From Polyodon spathula (taxonomy: Eukaryota > Chordata > Actinopteri > Acipenseriformes > Polyodontidae), in assembly GCF_017654505.1 (NCBI RefSeq), contig NC_054571.1:659376-723375 (forward strand): a DNA stretch of 64,000 nucleotides, written 5' to 3'. The notes under the pieces are model-generated. The model was not told the origin of the DNA. It did not search any database and saw only the letters and a list, made by a program, of their open reading frames with translations. A program made the position numbers and the translations under genes. The stretch's first letter is position 1. Every line of letters begins with the position of its first letter. Shown piece by piece: positions 12,667 through 55,105 of this stretch.

Positions 12667-15165
12667 GTAAAGAGCTTTTACAATGAAGCAACGCGACAAG
12701 GACGGCGGATGCTGCCTAGCCGCAGAGGCGACTGCACAGATCGCTGTTTGCCTTTGCTGTTCCAGCGGCCACAGTGTTGCGTTTTTGCTCTATGCGCTTG
12801 CAACTCTGTGACCCGGGTGAATGAAGTGACATCCGCGCTGCTTGTCTGAGCTGTTCTGTAGCTGACAGTGTGTGCATTTTATTGCACGCTTCTTCTACGC
12901 CCGAAACGTGTTTTATTTTTCTTCACAGCACACGTTATGCACTTGTATGTAATATTGCAGATAATCTGAAACTGTCGTGGTGCCAAAAATGGTAAGATCC
13001 ACGTTTGTATTGGATAAGTAGATTGAAACGGCTTAAGGAAGGTTGGCATAAGATGTGAATTATTATAATGCATTATAAGTGCTTAATTAATAATAATAAT
13101 AATATAAAACCCCATTATGCAGCGGGTTTCGTTTCCTAGAGTGGTGTTTTTCTTAATTTCTTTATTGTTGTGTCGGTGCTGGTTTTGTACTCGTGTGTGT
13201 GTTGCTGGCGAGGGAGGGCAAACAAAGGTGCTTTTCTTTTTGTCCAATGCGTGTGGGGAGGGGGGGCTCAGTTTGAGGGCACTTTCACTCTAATAATAAT
13301 AATAATAATAATAATGTGGAGCCCGGCCAGGGACACGCGGTAGGTTAAATGATAAGGAGACCTGATACTCCTGAATTGAGGCAGCTCTCCGCTCCGTGTA
13401 ATACCCGCACGGCTCGGCTCTAGTGCTCTCCAAACACGACCCCGGGAACCCGGGCTCAGTGCTGCGCAGGGCAGCGCTGCTGCTAGCAGGGGTGGGGGCA
13501 TTCGCACCAGGGGTGATGATTATCATCATTATCATCATTATTATTATGCAGCTAGTTGGAGGTCTTTGCATAGTCAACACATTAAACACCAAATTATTTC
13601 TTTATAAAAATTCAGAACACAAGCTGCATTTGTCATCTGATACATTACACTGATAGAGTAAGTTATAACTTCATCCTGTCCCTTTCAAAACCATTTATGC
13701 AAATTTCTGTATCCAAAATAAATCTTCATCCAGTCCTTTCCATAAATCAAGCCTGTATCTTCACAACCATATCCCTGTCCTTTCCAAAACTGTGCATCAA
13801 AACCATTTCCATTTCCAAAATCATTACCCAGTCCATTCAAAAAAAACTCCAAAAACCATTTTCAATCCATTTCCATATCCTATATCAATTTTCTTGAATC
13901 CATAACCTTGATCCTGAGGGAACGCCTTGATCTCAGCCAAATCCGACCAGTGCTGTGACTCTACACACACACATGATCGGAGCCAAGAGGCCGAGAAGCA
14001 TATCTCATATAACTTGTTTGAATGAGATATTTAATCATCAGTCAATATTGTTAACAATTTCTCTTTAAAGAGAATATTAAAATAACAGGCAGATGCCGGT
14101 TAAACACTCAATTTATTATTATTATTATTATTTTTTTTTACAAAGTAGCCTGTCCTCAAATGAGCACGTTATGTGACGCTTACCGGGTTAAACAGAGGCG
14201 TTGCGACCCGTTTTAAAGCAGATCTAGTGTATATTATGCGATTTAACGTTTATTCTTTCATCTAAACGCAAGCGATTGAGTGTGTTTGTGTGTGTGTGTG
14301 TTTTTTTTTCTTTTTTCTAGGGTGCAAGTAGTTAGCATAAGCGTGCAAACTGATAGCGCTCATTTTATTAGTTTGCTTTACACCCACCTCGTCACACTTG
14401 CCTGCCAAATGGACACCAGGGGGGTGTCCTCCGGATTGCCGTGTTTAATATTAGCGCTTTTATTACCCCCTGTAAAGAAGTCTATACAAAGCAACACTCT
14501 CTCATCTTTATCTATGCGGATCGATACAGCTACAAAAGGCACGCGTTTCTAGCACTTTATGAACGTCTTGGATAAACGCGGGCAACACACGTTTGTGTTT
14601 TCTTTAATGATCTTCATTATTTTTTTAAAAATGAAACGTAAATAGCAAAAACAAAAGTATATAAAGAAATATTCACATTAAATAAGTACATTAGTACACC
14701 ATGTGGCTTATTTTTAAATATACCTGCTAACAACATACAATGCAAAACAGTAACAGGGTTGTGTAGTTAGTGAAGGTAGTAAGGCCTGTGTAGTGTAGAT
14801 GTGTTGAAATACAACCCACTTACTACCCAGAACTTAAGCTGAGGGAACAGGAAGTAGCTTTCTGACTTGGGACTTGGTTTCAGGTTACTGCACGGCACAC
14901 CAGGGGAGACTTGGGCATTAATACAGCAAAGTTACCTCAAACTAGGTCTCCAGGAACCAGGTTTCAAGCCACTGTTCCTAAAACAGCACTTCTCTTGGCT
15001 TTAAGATTTGTCAGTGTTCACTAACATTGTAATGTTTGCTTTGTTTACATGGTGACATTTAGCACTGAGATTCTCGGCAGCCCAGATTCAACGCATGATG
15101 TCTGCCAAACAAGGTGTACATTAGTACAAATATAAATAATACAACGAAAAAATAACATTCAACCA
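12667..15165 (+). other. Start of pbx intron 1, no exon recognised
   Basis: AT-rich sequence with (TAA)n runs near 13086 and 13293, an ATT/ATC run near 13517-13546 and another near 14117. The segment 13690-13900 has repeated TCCA/CCATTTCC-like words. No PBX exon 2 (KHALNCHRMK) is seen. No RNA gene recognised. Confidence 0.5.
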
Positions 15166-15290
15166 GGATGGAAATAAGACTCCTGTTGCATAGCAGTTTG
15201 AGCCCTTCTTGGTTTGACTAGGAGTTTAATAAGACACACTTGAGTTAGTTACCTATACACTGGGGCTAATAGTGTGTGTTAAACTGTGAT
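15166..15290. mobile_element. Small inverted-repeat element, partial copy
   Basis: Starts GGATGGAAATAAGACTCC, followed by TTGCATAGCAGTTTGA and a CTTCTTGGTTTGACTAGG segment. This is one terminus of the dispersed inverted-repeat family best seen complete at 47592-47760. The opposite terminus is missing. A shorter relic lies at 15536-15605. Confidence 0.65.
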
Positions 15291-16192
15291 GTTATTTTCC
15301 AATCGCTCCACCAGTTTTGATGATTCGGAGAACACTTCCGTGACTGAGTTTTGGACAGTTCTTGATGCACTGAACGGACTCTTGTCCTTGCAAGACGTTT
15401 CTGTTGTCATGTTTTAACGGTCATTTTTGTTGGTGCTTTTTTTTTTGTATTGCATTTGTAACTCTGAGTAAAATAATGAGGAATGAAACGTGAAATTACG
15501 TCTCAGTGCTACCCAAGATGCTGCAAGCACGACAGGCCTGGAAAAAGACTCCTATTGCAAAGCAGTTTCCCCCATACCAGGTTTTACTATGAGCTTTGTT
15601 AGCCGTAGTGTGTGTGTGTGTGTGTGCGCGCACCAAGCTCAGTGTGTCCTTTTGAACCATTGAGTGCCACTGTTCTCGTTTCAGGACCGGCTACTTTGTC
15701 ATTTTATTGAAGCATTTTTAACTGCATTTACCTGCTTTTTCAAATTTCCTTTAACTTTAGTGTTATAACTTGCTCTGCTTTTCTCTAACTGTCGTGTTAT
15801 AACTTGCTGTCATTTTTATAACTGCAAAAGTTAAGCCTAAATGTAATGAATCTAATTGTATAAATACAGCTGGTGTGCTTTGGTACTTAATGGGTTAAAC
15901 CCATAGCAAAAACCAGGAATGGATCAAATCAGAGCCTTATTTCCATGCCCTCATGATGAGGGTGGATTTTGCTATTTACATCTCCCTTAAAGGCCTTGTT
16001 TTGAATATGCAACAGTGCATCCTGGATCTTTAGTTATTGTTATAAATACAAAAATTAAAAATGGTTCAACACTTTAAGATTGTTTAGGTAAGACCAGTCT
16101 TGGCAATCTAACTGTGTGTGAAGATTCGAAGTGCAAAATGTCACTGGGGAGAAATCTTATTGGACTACATACTCTGCAGCTCTGCACATCAC

Positions 16193-16634
16193 GGATGGTA
16201 ATAAGACTCCGATTGCATAGCAGTTTCACCCATTTCAGGTGTTACTGCCAGCTTCATCAGCCCCAGCTAGGTTCTGCTGCATTCTTTGTAACACAATTAG
16301 GCACAGATTTGGGGGCAGGAATTCTGTACTGCTGTCAGTTGCATGTTTTTGTCTGTGTTCTACCCTTCTATTGTGTGTGTGTGTGTGTGCCCTGCATGCA
16401 GTTTGCATTCCATTCATCTTCCTTTACTTTATCATCTTTGCAGAACTACAGTGAATGCAATTGAATATGAATTGTAATATCATTGTTTCTATTTGCAATT
16501 GTTAGTGTTGGTGTGTGTGCTGGGATGGATGTGAGGCTCTCGTAGCTCTGTAGCCGTCGGGCCACTCTGGGTTTCACTGAGAAACCTGGACTGGCTCAAA
16601 CTGCTCTCCAGTGGGAGTCTTATTTCCATCCCTG
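16193..16634. mobile_element. Small inverted-repeat element split by inserted sequence
   Basis: The left half (GGATGGTAATAAGACTCC, then TTGCATAGCAGTTTCACC) lies at 16193-16275. The right half (CTCAAACTGCTCTCC, then GGGAGTCTTATTTCCATCC) lies at 16594-16634. About 320 bases separate the halves instead of the usual ~90, so the copy was interrupted or rearranged. Confidence 0.6.
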
Positions 16635-17055
16635 AACATCTTTAACATAATGGGAATGTCAGTAACCAGTTGGGCAGCCCCTAACTGGAAGCACTGCATG
16701 GTGTAGAGTAAACGAGAGCAGTGTGAATATGTGTAAGACTACATGCCTGGAACACCACAGGGCATCTTTTCAAAGCGGTTCCTGCATGCTTTGAACTCCT
16801 AGATTTTTGAAAGGAGAGAGAAATCCTGTCAATATTGTAAACTGACAAACGCAACAGGGTGAGAGTGCTTCAGAGGACTTGAAATGCACCTTGGTTGTTT
16901 GATTCTAGTTTAAAATTGACAGGTGTTTTAAGGACTTGGAGAAACTATTTGAAACTATAGCCCCGTATGTTAGAGACGAGTGAATTTTAAATAAATTACC
17001 TTATAATACTGTATAGTTAGTACATTGTAAAGGTCAACATCTACAATGCCGCGAA
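16635..17055. other. Non-coding stretch before the Tc1 element
   Basis: Unremarkable mixed-composition sequence. No exon, RNA gene or repeat that I can name. Confidence 0.4.
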
Positions 17056-18120
17056 ACAGTATTTGCCCCCTGTCCGATTTTCTGCATTTTTGCATATTTG
17101 TGACACTGAATGTTATCAGCTCTTCAACCAAAATCTAATATTAGATAAAAGGGACCCTGATTGAACAAATAACACAAAATTGATACTTATTTCATTTATT
17201 TATTAAAGAAAGTTATGCAACACCCAGTGCCCCCGTGTGAAAAAGTAATCGCCCCCTTAGACTCCATAACTGGCTACGCCACCTTTAGCAGCAATAACTG
17301 TAACGCTTCCTGTAGTTATTGATCAGTCTCTTACAGCGCTGTGGAGGAATTTTGGCCCACACCTTCATGCAGGACTGCTTCAACTCAGAGACATCTGTGG
17401 GTTTTCAAGCATAAACTGCTCGTTTCAGGTCCTGCCACAACATCTCAATGGGGTTTAGGTCTGGACTTTGACTAGGCCATTCCAAAACTTAAAATGTCAT
17501 GTTCTTCAACCATTCTGGTGTAGACTTGCTTGTGTGTTCCGGATCATTGTCTTGCTGCATGACCCAGCTGCGCTTCAGCTTCAGCTCACGGACGGATGGC
17601 CTGACATACTCCTGTAGAATTCTCTGATACAGAGCAGAATTCTTGGTTCCTTCAGTGATGGCAAGTCATCCATGTCCTGATGCAGCAAAGCATCCCCAAA
17701 TCATGACACTACCACCACCATGCTTGTCCATTGGTATGAGGTTCTTACTGTGGAATGCAGTGTTTGGTTTTCGCCAGACATAACGGGGCCCATGTTCGCC
17801 AAAAAGTTCCACTTTTGACTCATCTGTCCATAGAACATTGTTCCAGAACTCTTGAATATCATCCAGGTGCTTTTTGGCAAACTTGAGACGAGCATTCATG
17901 TTCTTCTTAGTGGGTAGTGGTTTCCACCTTGCTACTCTGCCATGAATCCCATTTTTGCCCAGTGTCTTTCTGATGGTGGAGTCACGAACACTGACCTTAG
18001 TCGAGGCGAGAGAGGCCTGCAGATCCCTGGATGTTGTTCTAGGGTTCTTTGTGACTTCCTGGATGATTTTCCGCCTTGCTCTTGGAGAGATTTTGGCAGG
18101 ACAGCCACTCCTGGGAAGAT
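17056..18120 (-). mobile_element. Tc1/mariner element, 3' part, running into an assembly gap
   Basis: The left end reads CAGTATTTGCCCCCTG, a typical fish Tc1 terminal repeat, and GCCCCC recurs near 17250. The minus strand encodes a degraded transposase from 18120 down to about 17290. The other terminus is not visible and probably lies in the N run at 18121-18620. It sits in the interval between the pbx exon and the 3' end of ATP13A1. Confidence 0.9.
17290..18120 (-). pseudogene. Tc1-family transposase, inactivated
   Basis: Part of a DDE transposase that would cut and paste the element. Visible parts are a helix-turn-helix DNA-binding segment (SGCPAKISPRARRKIIQEV), the block with the first catalytic Asp (WTDESKVELFG), GGGSVMIWGCFAASG, the second Asp block (NDPEHTSK) and the Glu block (SPDLNPIEMLW). 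Three in-frame stop codons interrupt it, at 17666-17668, 17489-17491 and 17405-17407. Their spacings are multiples of three, so they lie in one frame. The N-terminal part is lost in the gap. It cannot encode an active enzyme. Confidence 0.92.
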
Positions 18121-18620
18121 NNNNNNNNNNNNNNNNNNNNNNNNNNNNNNNNNNNNNNNNNNNNNNNNNNNNNNNNNNNNNNNNNNNNNNNNNNNNNNNN
18201 NNNNNNNNNNNNNNNNNNNNNNNNNNNNNNNNNNNNNNNNNNNNNNNNNNNNNNNNNNNNNNNNNNNNNNNNNNNNNNNNNNNNNNNNNNNNNNNNNNNN
18301 NNNNNNNNNNNNNNNNNNNNNNNNNNNNNNNNNNNNNNNNNNNNNNNNNNNNNNNNNNNNNNNNNNNNNNNNNNNNNNNNNNNNNNNNNNNNNNNNNNNN
18401 NNNNNNNNNNNNNNNNNNNNNNNNNNNNNNNNNNNNNNNNNNNNNNNNNNNNNNNNNNNNNNNNNNNNNNNNNNNNNNNNNNNNNNNNNNNNNNNNNNNN
18501 NNNNNNNNNNNNNNNNNNNNNNNNNNNNNNNNNNNNNNNNNNNNNNNNNNNNNNNNNNNNNNNNNNNNNNNNNNNNNNNNNNNNNNNNNNNNNNNNNNNN
18601 NNNNNNNNNNNNNNNNNNNN
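18121..18620. other. Assembly gap of 500 N
   Basis: Exactly 500 N, a default gap size, so true length is unknown. It lies inside the Tc1 element. Open frames spanning it are artefacts. Confidence 0.99.
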
Positions 18621-20251
18621 AATGAAGAAAAGATCATGAAAGAGTTTCCAATAAAATCCATTGACACTGTTTATTTATTTCACACACCCAATAAATACTG
18701 TCTCTCCTGCAGTTGGAGCATTCTATTGTCTTCACAAAAAAAAAAAAAAGAAAAACAATAAATCCACAACACTGAGTGTCTGACAGCTCTTGCAGTCGAG
18801 TGTTGGGAGGAATGCCTCTGGGTTCTGAGCGTTATTAATATAGGAACGGTCCTGCTACGTTGGGTCCGGTTTTACTCTACTCTCTCGGCTATTGGTTTTC
18901 AGTTCGTGAAATAACAAAACTGGCAAAATGAAACTGCCAGTAATCAAGCCTGTAGGTTTGTCCCGATTCAGGCATAAACTGGATGAAACCGTTATACCTC
19001 ACAGATTTGTACTTGTTTATACAACAGTGTTGTAGACTAAAGAAATAAATTCAGTAAAATATAAATATATATATCTGGTGGGAGGACTTGCAGAAAGATG
19101 TCCTGGTAATGTTGGGTTCTCAAATTAAAAACACAGATGCAAGTTTTGTGTGTATATTACTGCACATCTTTGAGTTCATGTGACTTATTCTCTTTTATAC
19201 CACGGCAAGTATAGAGGGAACAATCTCATTGGGTAACAAGCGTTCCATCCTGTGCAGATGTGTCGCCATGGCAACACCTCTGGGAACTTGCTGAACCTGA
19301 TTCACTGGACAAGCACGACTCTCTTTGGGTGGAGTGAGGGGGGGGGGTGACACTTTATAAGCGCAATAACACACGAGAGGGTGTTTAGATAGGGTATAAC
19401 ATCCGAAGCAGTAACACCCCAAGGAGTGCCAAGAGGGGACCGCACCTGAACACCCGGTGGTGTGCTATTGCTTTCGTAGTAAAAGCTGTTTTTACAGCTC
19501 CCTGATCGAAGCGGTCACTGCTGTTAGCAGCCAGACAGTAAACAACAGAACACGTTTTTTGAGTTTTCAACACAAGTGAATTACAGACGCTCTCGAACAT
19601 GAGGCAGATCTAAATCTGCGGGAGCTACAAACGCTGCTTTATTCACTTTGAATACAGAATTCATAAATTACTTGGGATTCCAATGCCTCGTCTAAATAAG
19701 CGATACAAAATCTTCTTTGATTTAGAATGATTTTGTTTAGTTTAGGCAGTGAAAGGTTGACCAAAATACTTTTTTTATTTCCTTTTTTTTAAAAAATAAA
19801 CTCAGACAGCACCGTTCCCAAGAAAAAAAAAACAAACAGCCAGCATAACAAACGGGGGAAAGAAAAAAAAGAAAGGAAACCAATAGCAACACCGCCACCT
19901 GCTGCTGCCTGAAAAGCAAAACAGCAGCGACTTTTTTAAATAGATAAATTATAGCAAAAATCTTTCGTGTTGCGGCTCAGCCGAACAATTCTCGGACCGC
20001 CTTTCGTTTAATTATTTCTTATAAAACATTTTTAAACGGTTGTCGTAAGTTTTTGTTTTACTTCTGAGATGTAAACAGATCGTCACAGGCTGGCGAGATG
20101 AGGGAGGGGGTGGGGCGGTCAGGTGGTTTGTCCTGGGGGGTGTAGAGGAGTGGGTAGCGGGTCGTCCCTCTCTCTCGCTCTCTCAGATTTAGCTTAACCC
20201 CACTCCACTCCACTCGCTTGGGAGCAGCATCCACACTGTGCTGGCTTGTCC
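18621..20251 (-). other. ATP13A1 3' flank, includes 3'UTR
   Basis: Downstream of the ATP13A1 stop codon on the minus strand. AATAAA hexamers on the minus strand occur at 19774-19779 and 19638-19643, so a 3'UTR of roughly 0.5-0.6 kb is plausible. The poly(A) site is not proven. No other gene was recognised between the gap and the stop codon. Confidence 0.45.
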
Positions 20252-49964
<29,713 letters not shown>

Positions 49965-50241
49965 CTGCCGAGTGAGCCAAACCAACCGGCAGACTTTTAA
50001 AAACCGGACAGCTTCGAAACTCGATCACGAACTCGCAAAAGAGGCCAAAGTTACAAGTTAAAAAGCAAGCAGCCGGGTTCTGAAAAATCTAGCATTACGC
50101 GCCCCCATGTGTTCCTACAACTGTTTAAATAACGTACCGGTCATTTTTCTTTTGATTGTTAACACCCTGACAACACTTACAACTTTAAAGTCTGTTTCAA
50201 AGCTTTTTTCAAAACGTCTGCTGACAAAAGCACTGATAGTG
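49965..50241. other. Intron upstream of the first visible ATP13A1 exon
   Basis: Runs into the assembly gap. No exon seen. Confidence 0.4.
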
Positions 50242-50741
50242 NNNNNNNNNNNNNNNNNNNNNNNNNNNNNNNNNNNNNNNNNNNNNNNNNNNNNNNNNNN
50301 NNNNNNNNNNNNNNNNNNNNNNNNNNNNNNNNNNNNNNNNNNNNNNNNNNNNNNNNNNNNNNNNNNNNNNNNNNNNNNNNNNNNNNNNNNNNNNNNNNNN
50401 NNNNNNNNNNNNNNNNNNNNNNNNNNNNNNNNNNNNNNNNNNNNNNNNNNNNNNNNNNNNNNNNNNNNNNNNNNNNNNNNNNNNNNNNNNNNNNNNNNNN
50501 NNNNNNNNNNNNNNNNNNNNNNNNNNNNNNNNNNNNNNNNNNNNNNNNNNNNNNNNNNNNNNNNNNNNNNNNNNNNNNNNNNNNNNNNNNNNNNNNNNNN
50601 NNNNNNNNNNNNNNNNNNNNNNNNNNNNNNNNNNNNNNNNNNNNNNNNNNNNNNNNNNNNNNNNNNNNNNNNNNNNNNNNNNNNNNNNNNNNNNNNNNNN
50701 NNNNNNNNNNNNNNNNNNNNNNNNNNNNNNNNNNNNNNNNN
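50242..50741. other. Assembly gap of 500 N
   Basis: Exactly 500 N, a default size. It abuts a perfect 30-bp array, which probably caused the assembly to break. Confidence 0.99.
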
Positions 50742-51036
50742 ACTGTCTGCCTGCATTGCCATTGAAGTGTCACTGTCTGCCTGCATTGCCATTGAAGTGT
50801 CACTGTCTGCCTGCATTGCCATTGAAGTGTCACTGTCTGCCTGCATTGCCATTGAAGTGTCACTGTCTGCCTGCATTGCCATTGAAGTGTCACTGTCTGC
50901 CTGCATTGCCATTGAAGTGTCACTGTCTGCCTGCATTGCCATTGAAGTGTCACTGTCTGCCTGCATTGCCATTGAAGTGTCACTGTCTGCCTGCATTGCC
51001 ATTGAAGTGTCACTGTCTGCCTGCATTGCCATTGAA
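50742..51036. repeat. 30-bp perfect tandem repeat, ten copies
   Basis: Unit ACTGTCTGCCTGCATTGCCA plus TTGAAGTGTC, identical in all copies except the last boundary. Continues into the gap. In-frame open reading is a consequence of the 30-base period. Confidence 0.95.
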
Positions 51037-51229
51037 GGGCAATTGATGAGGGTGCAGTCAGCACACTGTGGTACCGTTGCTATTGTACTCCCAGGGCCGG
51101 CAAAGGCAGATAATGCACACACAGTTGATGCACTACAGCCACAGCCTGCATGTTTGGAAATGGTTGCTTTGCATGTAACAAAAAAAGATGCCGCTGTGCT
51201 CCAACCCTTGTAAAAGCCTACAGAGTCAA

Positions 51230-51760
51230 AGCTTTGCAACGTGTAGTAAAGCACAGTGAAAGCATGGTAAAGCAGATTAAAAAAAAACAAACCCTTATAA
51301 AAGTTTCCCCTAGTAAAAGCGCTGCAAAGTGGAATAAAGCACAGTGAAAGCATGGTAAAGCACGGACAAGCTTTGTAAAAAACAGAGAGGCATGGTAAAG
51401 CATAGAGAAGCATTGTGAAGCACAGATAGGTCTGGTAAAGCATAGGGAAGCATTGTAAAGCACAGAGAGGTCTGGTAAAGCACAAGGAAGCACAAATAGG
51501 TATGGTAAAGCACAGGGAAGCATTGTAAAGCACAGACAGGTCTGGTAAAGCATAGGGAAGCATTGTGAAGCACAGAGAGGTCTGGTAAAGCATAGGGAAG
51601 CATTGTAAAGCACAGAGAGGTATGGTAAAGCACAGAGAGGTCTGGTAAAGCATAGGGAAGCATTGTAAAGCACAGAGAGGTATGATAAAGCATATTTAAA
51701 AACATGGCAAACTACAGTAAATGCACGGTAAATCCATGGGAAAAGCATGGGGAAACTGCA
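51230..51760. repeat. Tandemly expanded TAAAGCA dispersed repeat
   Basis: Copies of GGTCTGGTAAAGCATAGGG, then AAGCATTGTAAAGCACAGA at about 40-bp spacing, flanked by AAAGTTTCCCCTAGTAAAAG typical of the dispersed form. Confidence 0.88.
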
Positions 51761-52680
51761 AAATTACAGAGAAGAGTTACTGCGGTAAACTTTTACAAAG
51801 GAAAGGCATTAAGGATTTAAGGTGCCCCTCTCTTTGGGCAGGGCAAGATCCCATCAGCACACAATGGCCTGTCTTGCCCATCCCTTCCAACCAGGGTACA
51901 GTACACGCAGCCTTGGCAGAACACAATTGCGACACGAGACAATAGAAGGAAAGAAGATACAGCCAGGTTTCCACAGCAACTCAGATTTTATTAGCCGCCC
52001 GCTAATGTGATTGAGGAGATATTAAAAAAAGAAAGCCTTGCTCTGTGGAATATCCCCACGCAGGGCTGAGCGCGGATTGCTCGCTCGCAATGTTAATTTG
52101 TTGAAATGCAAGCTGACATTCAGTTTATGAGCTCCGGGCCCAAACCTTGTCTCCAATTGTCTGGGGGGAGAGGAGGAGAGGAGGGACTACCCAGGGCTCT
52201 GGGGTGGAGTGGAGGGGCTCAGCTCTGCTCATCGGGTCAGAAGTCATTAGTATATGATTAGATCCATTAGGATAGGATATTGTTAGAGCAGAGGATGGTC
52301 TCTGAGGGATTTTAAGATGTATTTGGAAGGATATATATATATATATATGTATATATTTTTTTCAGGCATTCCTCTCTGGAATGTGTTCAATATTCAGTGC
52401 CTCTGGGCTTCTCTTCTCTTTGTTTTTTCGTTGTTCGTTTTAATTCTGAATTTTAGAGACTGAAATCTAGGACACAGGTAGAGCACGGATTCTCTTATAT
52501 TCTCTTTATTATGACACATCTCACCTCCCTCGCCCTCGCCTCTTCCCCTCCTCCTTCTCCTGTCCCCTTCTCCATTCTCCTTCCTTTTCCTCTTTTCTGT
52601 CTTCCTCCCTTTCTTCTCTATTCTCTATCTCCTCCTTTTCTCTCTCTCCTACTCTTCCATTCCCCCTTTCTCTCTCTGAA
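51761..52680. other. Non-coding stretch, nothing recognised
   Basis: Mixed composition with an AT run at 52332-52360; pyrimidine-rich from about 52510. No exon seen. Confidence 0.45.
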
Positions 52681-53150
52681 ACATCTCCAGCACAATCTAA
52701 ATTATGATTCCCTACTGTCCCTCTCCCCTTCCCCTGCTTTCCTTCTCTCTCTCTCTCCCTCTCTCTCCCCCTCTCCCCCTCTCCCCCTCTCCCCCCTCTC
52801 TCTCTCTCTCCTCTCCCTCTCTCTCCCCCTCTCTCCCCCCGAGCTCCCTCTCTCCCCTCTCTCTCTCTCTCTCTCTCTCTCCCTCCTCTCCTCTCCCCCC
52901 CTCTCTCTCTCTCTCTCCCCCCCTCTCTCCTCTCTCTCTCCCCTCTCTCTCTCTCTCTCCCCCCTCCCCCCTCTCTCCTCTCTCTCTCTCTCCTCTCTCT
53001 CTCCTCTCCTCTCTCTCTCCTCTCTCTCTCTCTCCCTCCCTCTCTCCCTCTCTCCTCTCCCTCTCTCCCTCTCTCTCTCTCCTCCCTCTCTCTCTCTCTC
53101 TCTCCCCCTCTCTCTCACTCTCTCGCTCTCTCTCTCTCCTCTCTCCTCCC

Positions 53151-53181
<31 letters not shown>

Positions 53182-53668
53182 TCCCCCCCCTCTCCCTCTC
53201 TCTCTCCCCCCTCCCCCTCTCCCTCTCCCCCCCCTCTCCCCCTCTCCCCCCCCTCCTCTCTCCCTCCTCTCTCTCCCTCTCCCCTCTCTCTACCCTCTCT
53301 CCCCCTCCCCCTCTCCCCCACTCCTCTCTCTCCCTCTCTCTCCCTCTCTCTCTCCCCCCCCTCTCTCTCTCTCCCCCTCTCCTCTCCTCTCCTCTCTCTC
53401 TCTCTCTCCCCACCTCCCTCCCTCTCCCACCCTCCTCCCCCCCTCCCTCCCCCCCCCCTCCCCTCTCTCCCTCTCTCTCTCCCCCCTCTCCTCTCTCTCT
53501 CTCCTCTCCCCCCCTCTCTCTCTCTCCCCCCCTCTCTCTCTCCCTCTCTCTCCTCTCTCTCTCCCCTCTCTCTCTCTCTCTCTCTCTCTCCCTCTCTCTC
53601 TCTCTCCCCCCCTCCCCCCCCCCCCCCTCTCTCTCTCTGATACATCTCCAGCACAATCTAAATTAAGC
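52681..53668. repeat. 950-bp pyrimidine (CT/CCT) tract with duplicated flanks
   Basis: Almost pure C+T on the + strand from 52737 to 53637. The flanking words ACATCTCCAGCACAATCTAA and ATTA occur at both ends (52681 and 53642). Long Ser/Pro/Leu and Arg/Glu/Gly open frames are artefacts. Confidence 0.94.
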
Positions 53669-55105
53669 CCATCTGAAGCTGGCCCCTATGTGTGAGACGT
53701 CGGCTGATCCACAACTTATTGAAAAATTCCTTGGCTGGCTGCAACCCGCGGATCTGAGCTGACAGGGGCCTGAGAAGTGTGGGCTTGCCTGGCAAGAGAG
53801 ACCTGGGGAAGGGAGGCAGGGAGGAGGAGGAGGGGTGGGGGGGCACAGTATGCAGAGGCCCACAGCTCTCACAGGTCAATGCAAATAAAAAACAAAAATC
53901 CGCCCCAGGGAAAATTTGACTGGTTCACCTTGGAATACCATGATATGATAAAAAGCAAAACGCAAGATATTATGCCTTAAAGCAACACAAGGCTTGGTTT
54001 CGAATACCCCTGCTAACGTCATCAGTGAGATGAGTTTAGAGGTCTCAGTCGCTACCCAGTACTGTAAGCCAGCGCACAATTCGGTGGCACCATTGGCTTT
54101 GCTTGAGAAAGGCCCAGTGGTGTTCAGGTCAGGGTTGAGATGGTCTTGCTGGGTTTCAGAGCTGCAATCTTTTCAATGCCTCCTGCCTGCAGTCCGTCAA
54201 CCGTTCTGCTCCATCTTTCATTGGAGCTACATTTAAACACAGCAAACATTAACAGGAGAACTGAAGGTCAGTGAGCGTCCTCCGATCCCCAAGCTAGTCA
54301 TCTTTGAAACCTGAGAGTTTAACAGTGGACAGCAAAATGGTAAAACAGGCCTGTACATTCAAAACAATACATCACAGTCCGACGCAGTGAAAGCACAGGA
54401 TAAAATGAGTTGACCAGACTTCTCTGTCCGGTATCCAGCATACAATGGAGATTCAGCACGGGTGCAGAGGGCAGTTAATTACACTCTCCTGTTCTCTGCC
54501 TCTCTCTGTGCGCTCTTGGCAAGCTCCGGGCTGAGCCAGCTTGTTTGGTTAGGGTTTAATCCGAGAGGAGTCTGTCCTGGCTCACACCGCAGACTGTTTA
54601 TCTAGGGCTGGGAAAGAGCCCCCAAAATCCGACAGGAGCAGCTGAGAAAACCAAATGAGCCTCTTAACCCCCCCCAATCCCAAATCCCAAACCCTTCACT
54701 CTTCTAGCGAGGAGCATCAAAGACCGAGGGGCGTTAATAATGTCCTTCAGTGAGGTAAGTAATTGGTTTCTTTTGTCAAGAAGCTCAAGTGGGCCACTCA
54801 ATAGCCTGAGCTGTCAAATTACACCTCCTTCCTCTCCTCTCCTCTCCCCCACCTCTTCTCCCTCCTCCTCCCTCCTCTTTTCTCCATTCTTCGTTCTCCC
54901 CACCCTACCCCATACCCCCAATTTCATTTACAATTCTTCCTACTGCCTCTTCCATCAGTGTAATGTGTTGTAAATGTGCCGTAAGATCACGTCCATCCGT
55001 CTGTCACACTCTACATGGGGTACCTGCCTTGATCCAGCACCAGCCTTTCATCCTACACTCCTAGCCTCTGATACATGAACTGTATTTGTCTAACAAACTT
55101 ATATA
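53669..55105. other. Non-coding stretch, nothing recognised
   Basis: No ATP13A1 upstream exon or other gene identified. A short pyrimidine-rich run lies at 54825-54900. Confidence 0.4.

Noticed and set aside
17942..18761. Plus-strand ORFs spanning the N run
   Set aside because: Frames over N are artefacts, and the sequence is antisense to the Tc1 transposase.
50742..51036. CRISPR-like 30-bp repeats
   Set aside because: No spacers between repeats and a eukaryotic context; it is a tandem minisatellite.
52511..53695. Ser/Pro/Leu and Arg/Glu/Gly ORFs
   Set aside because: Pyrimidine tract read in different frames.
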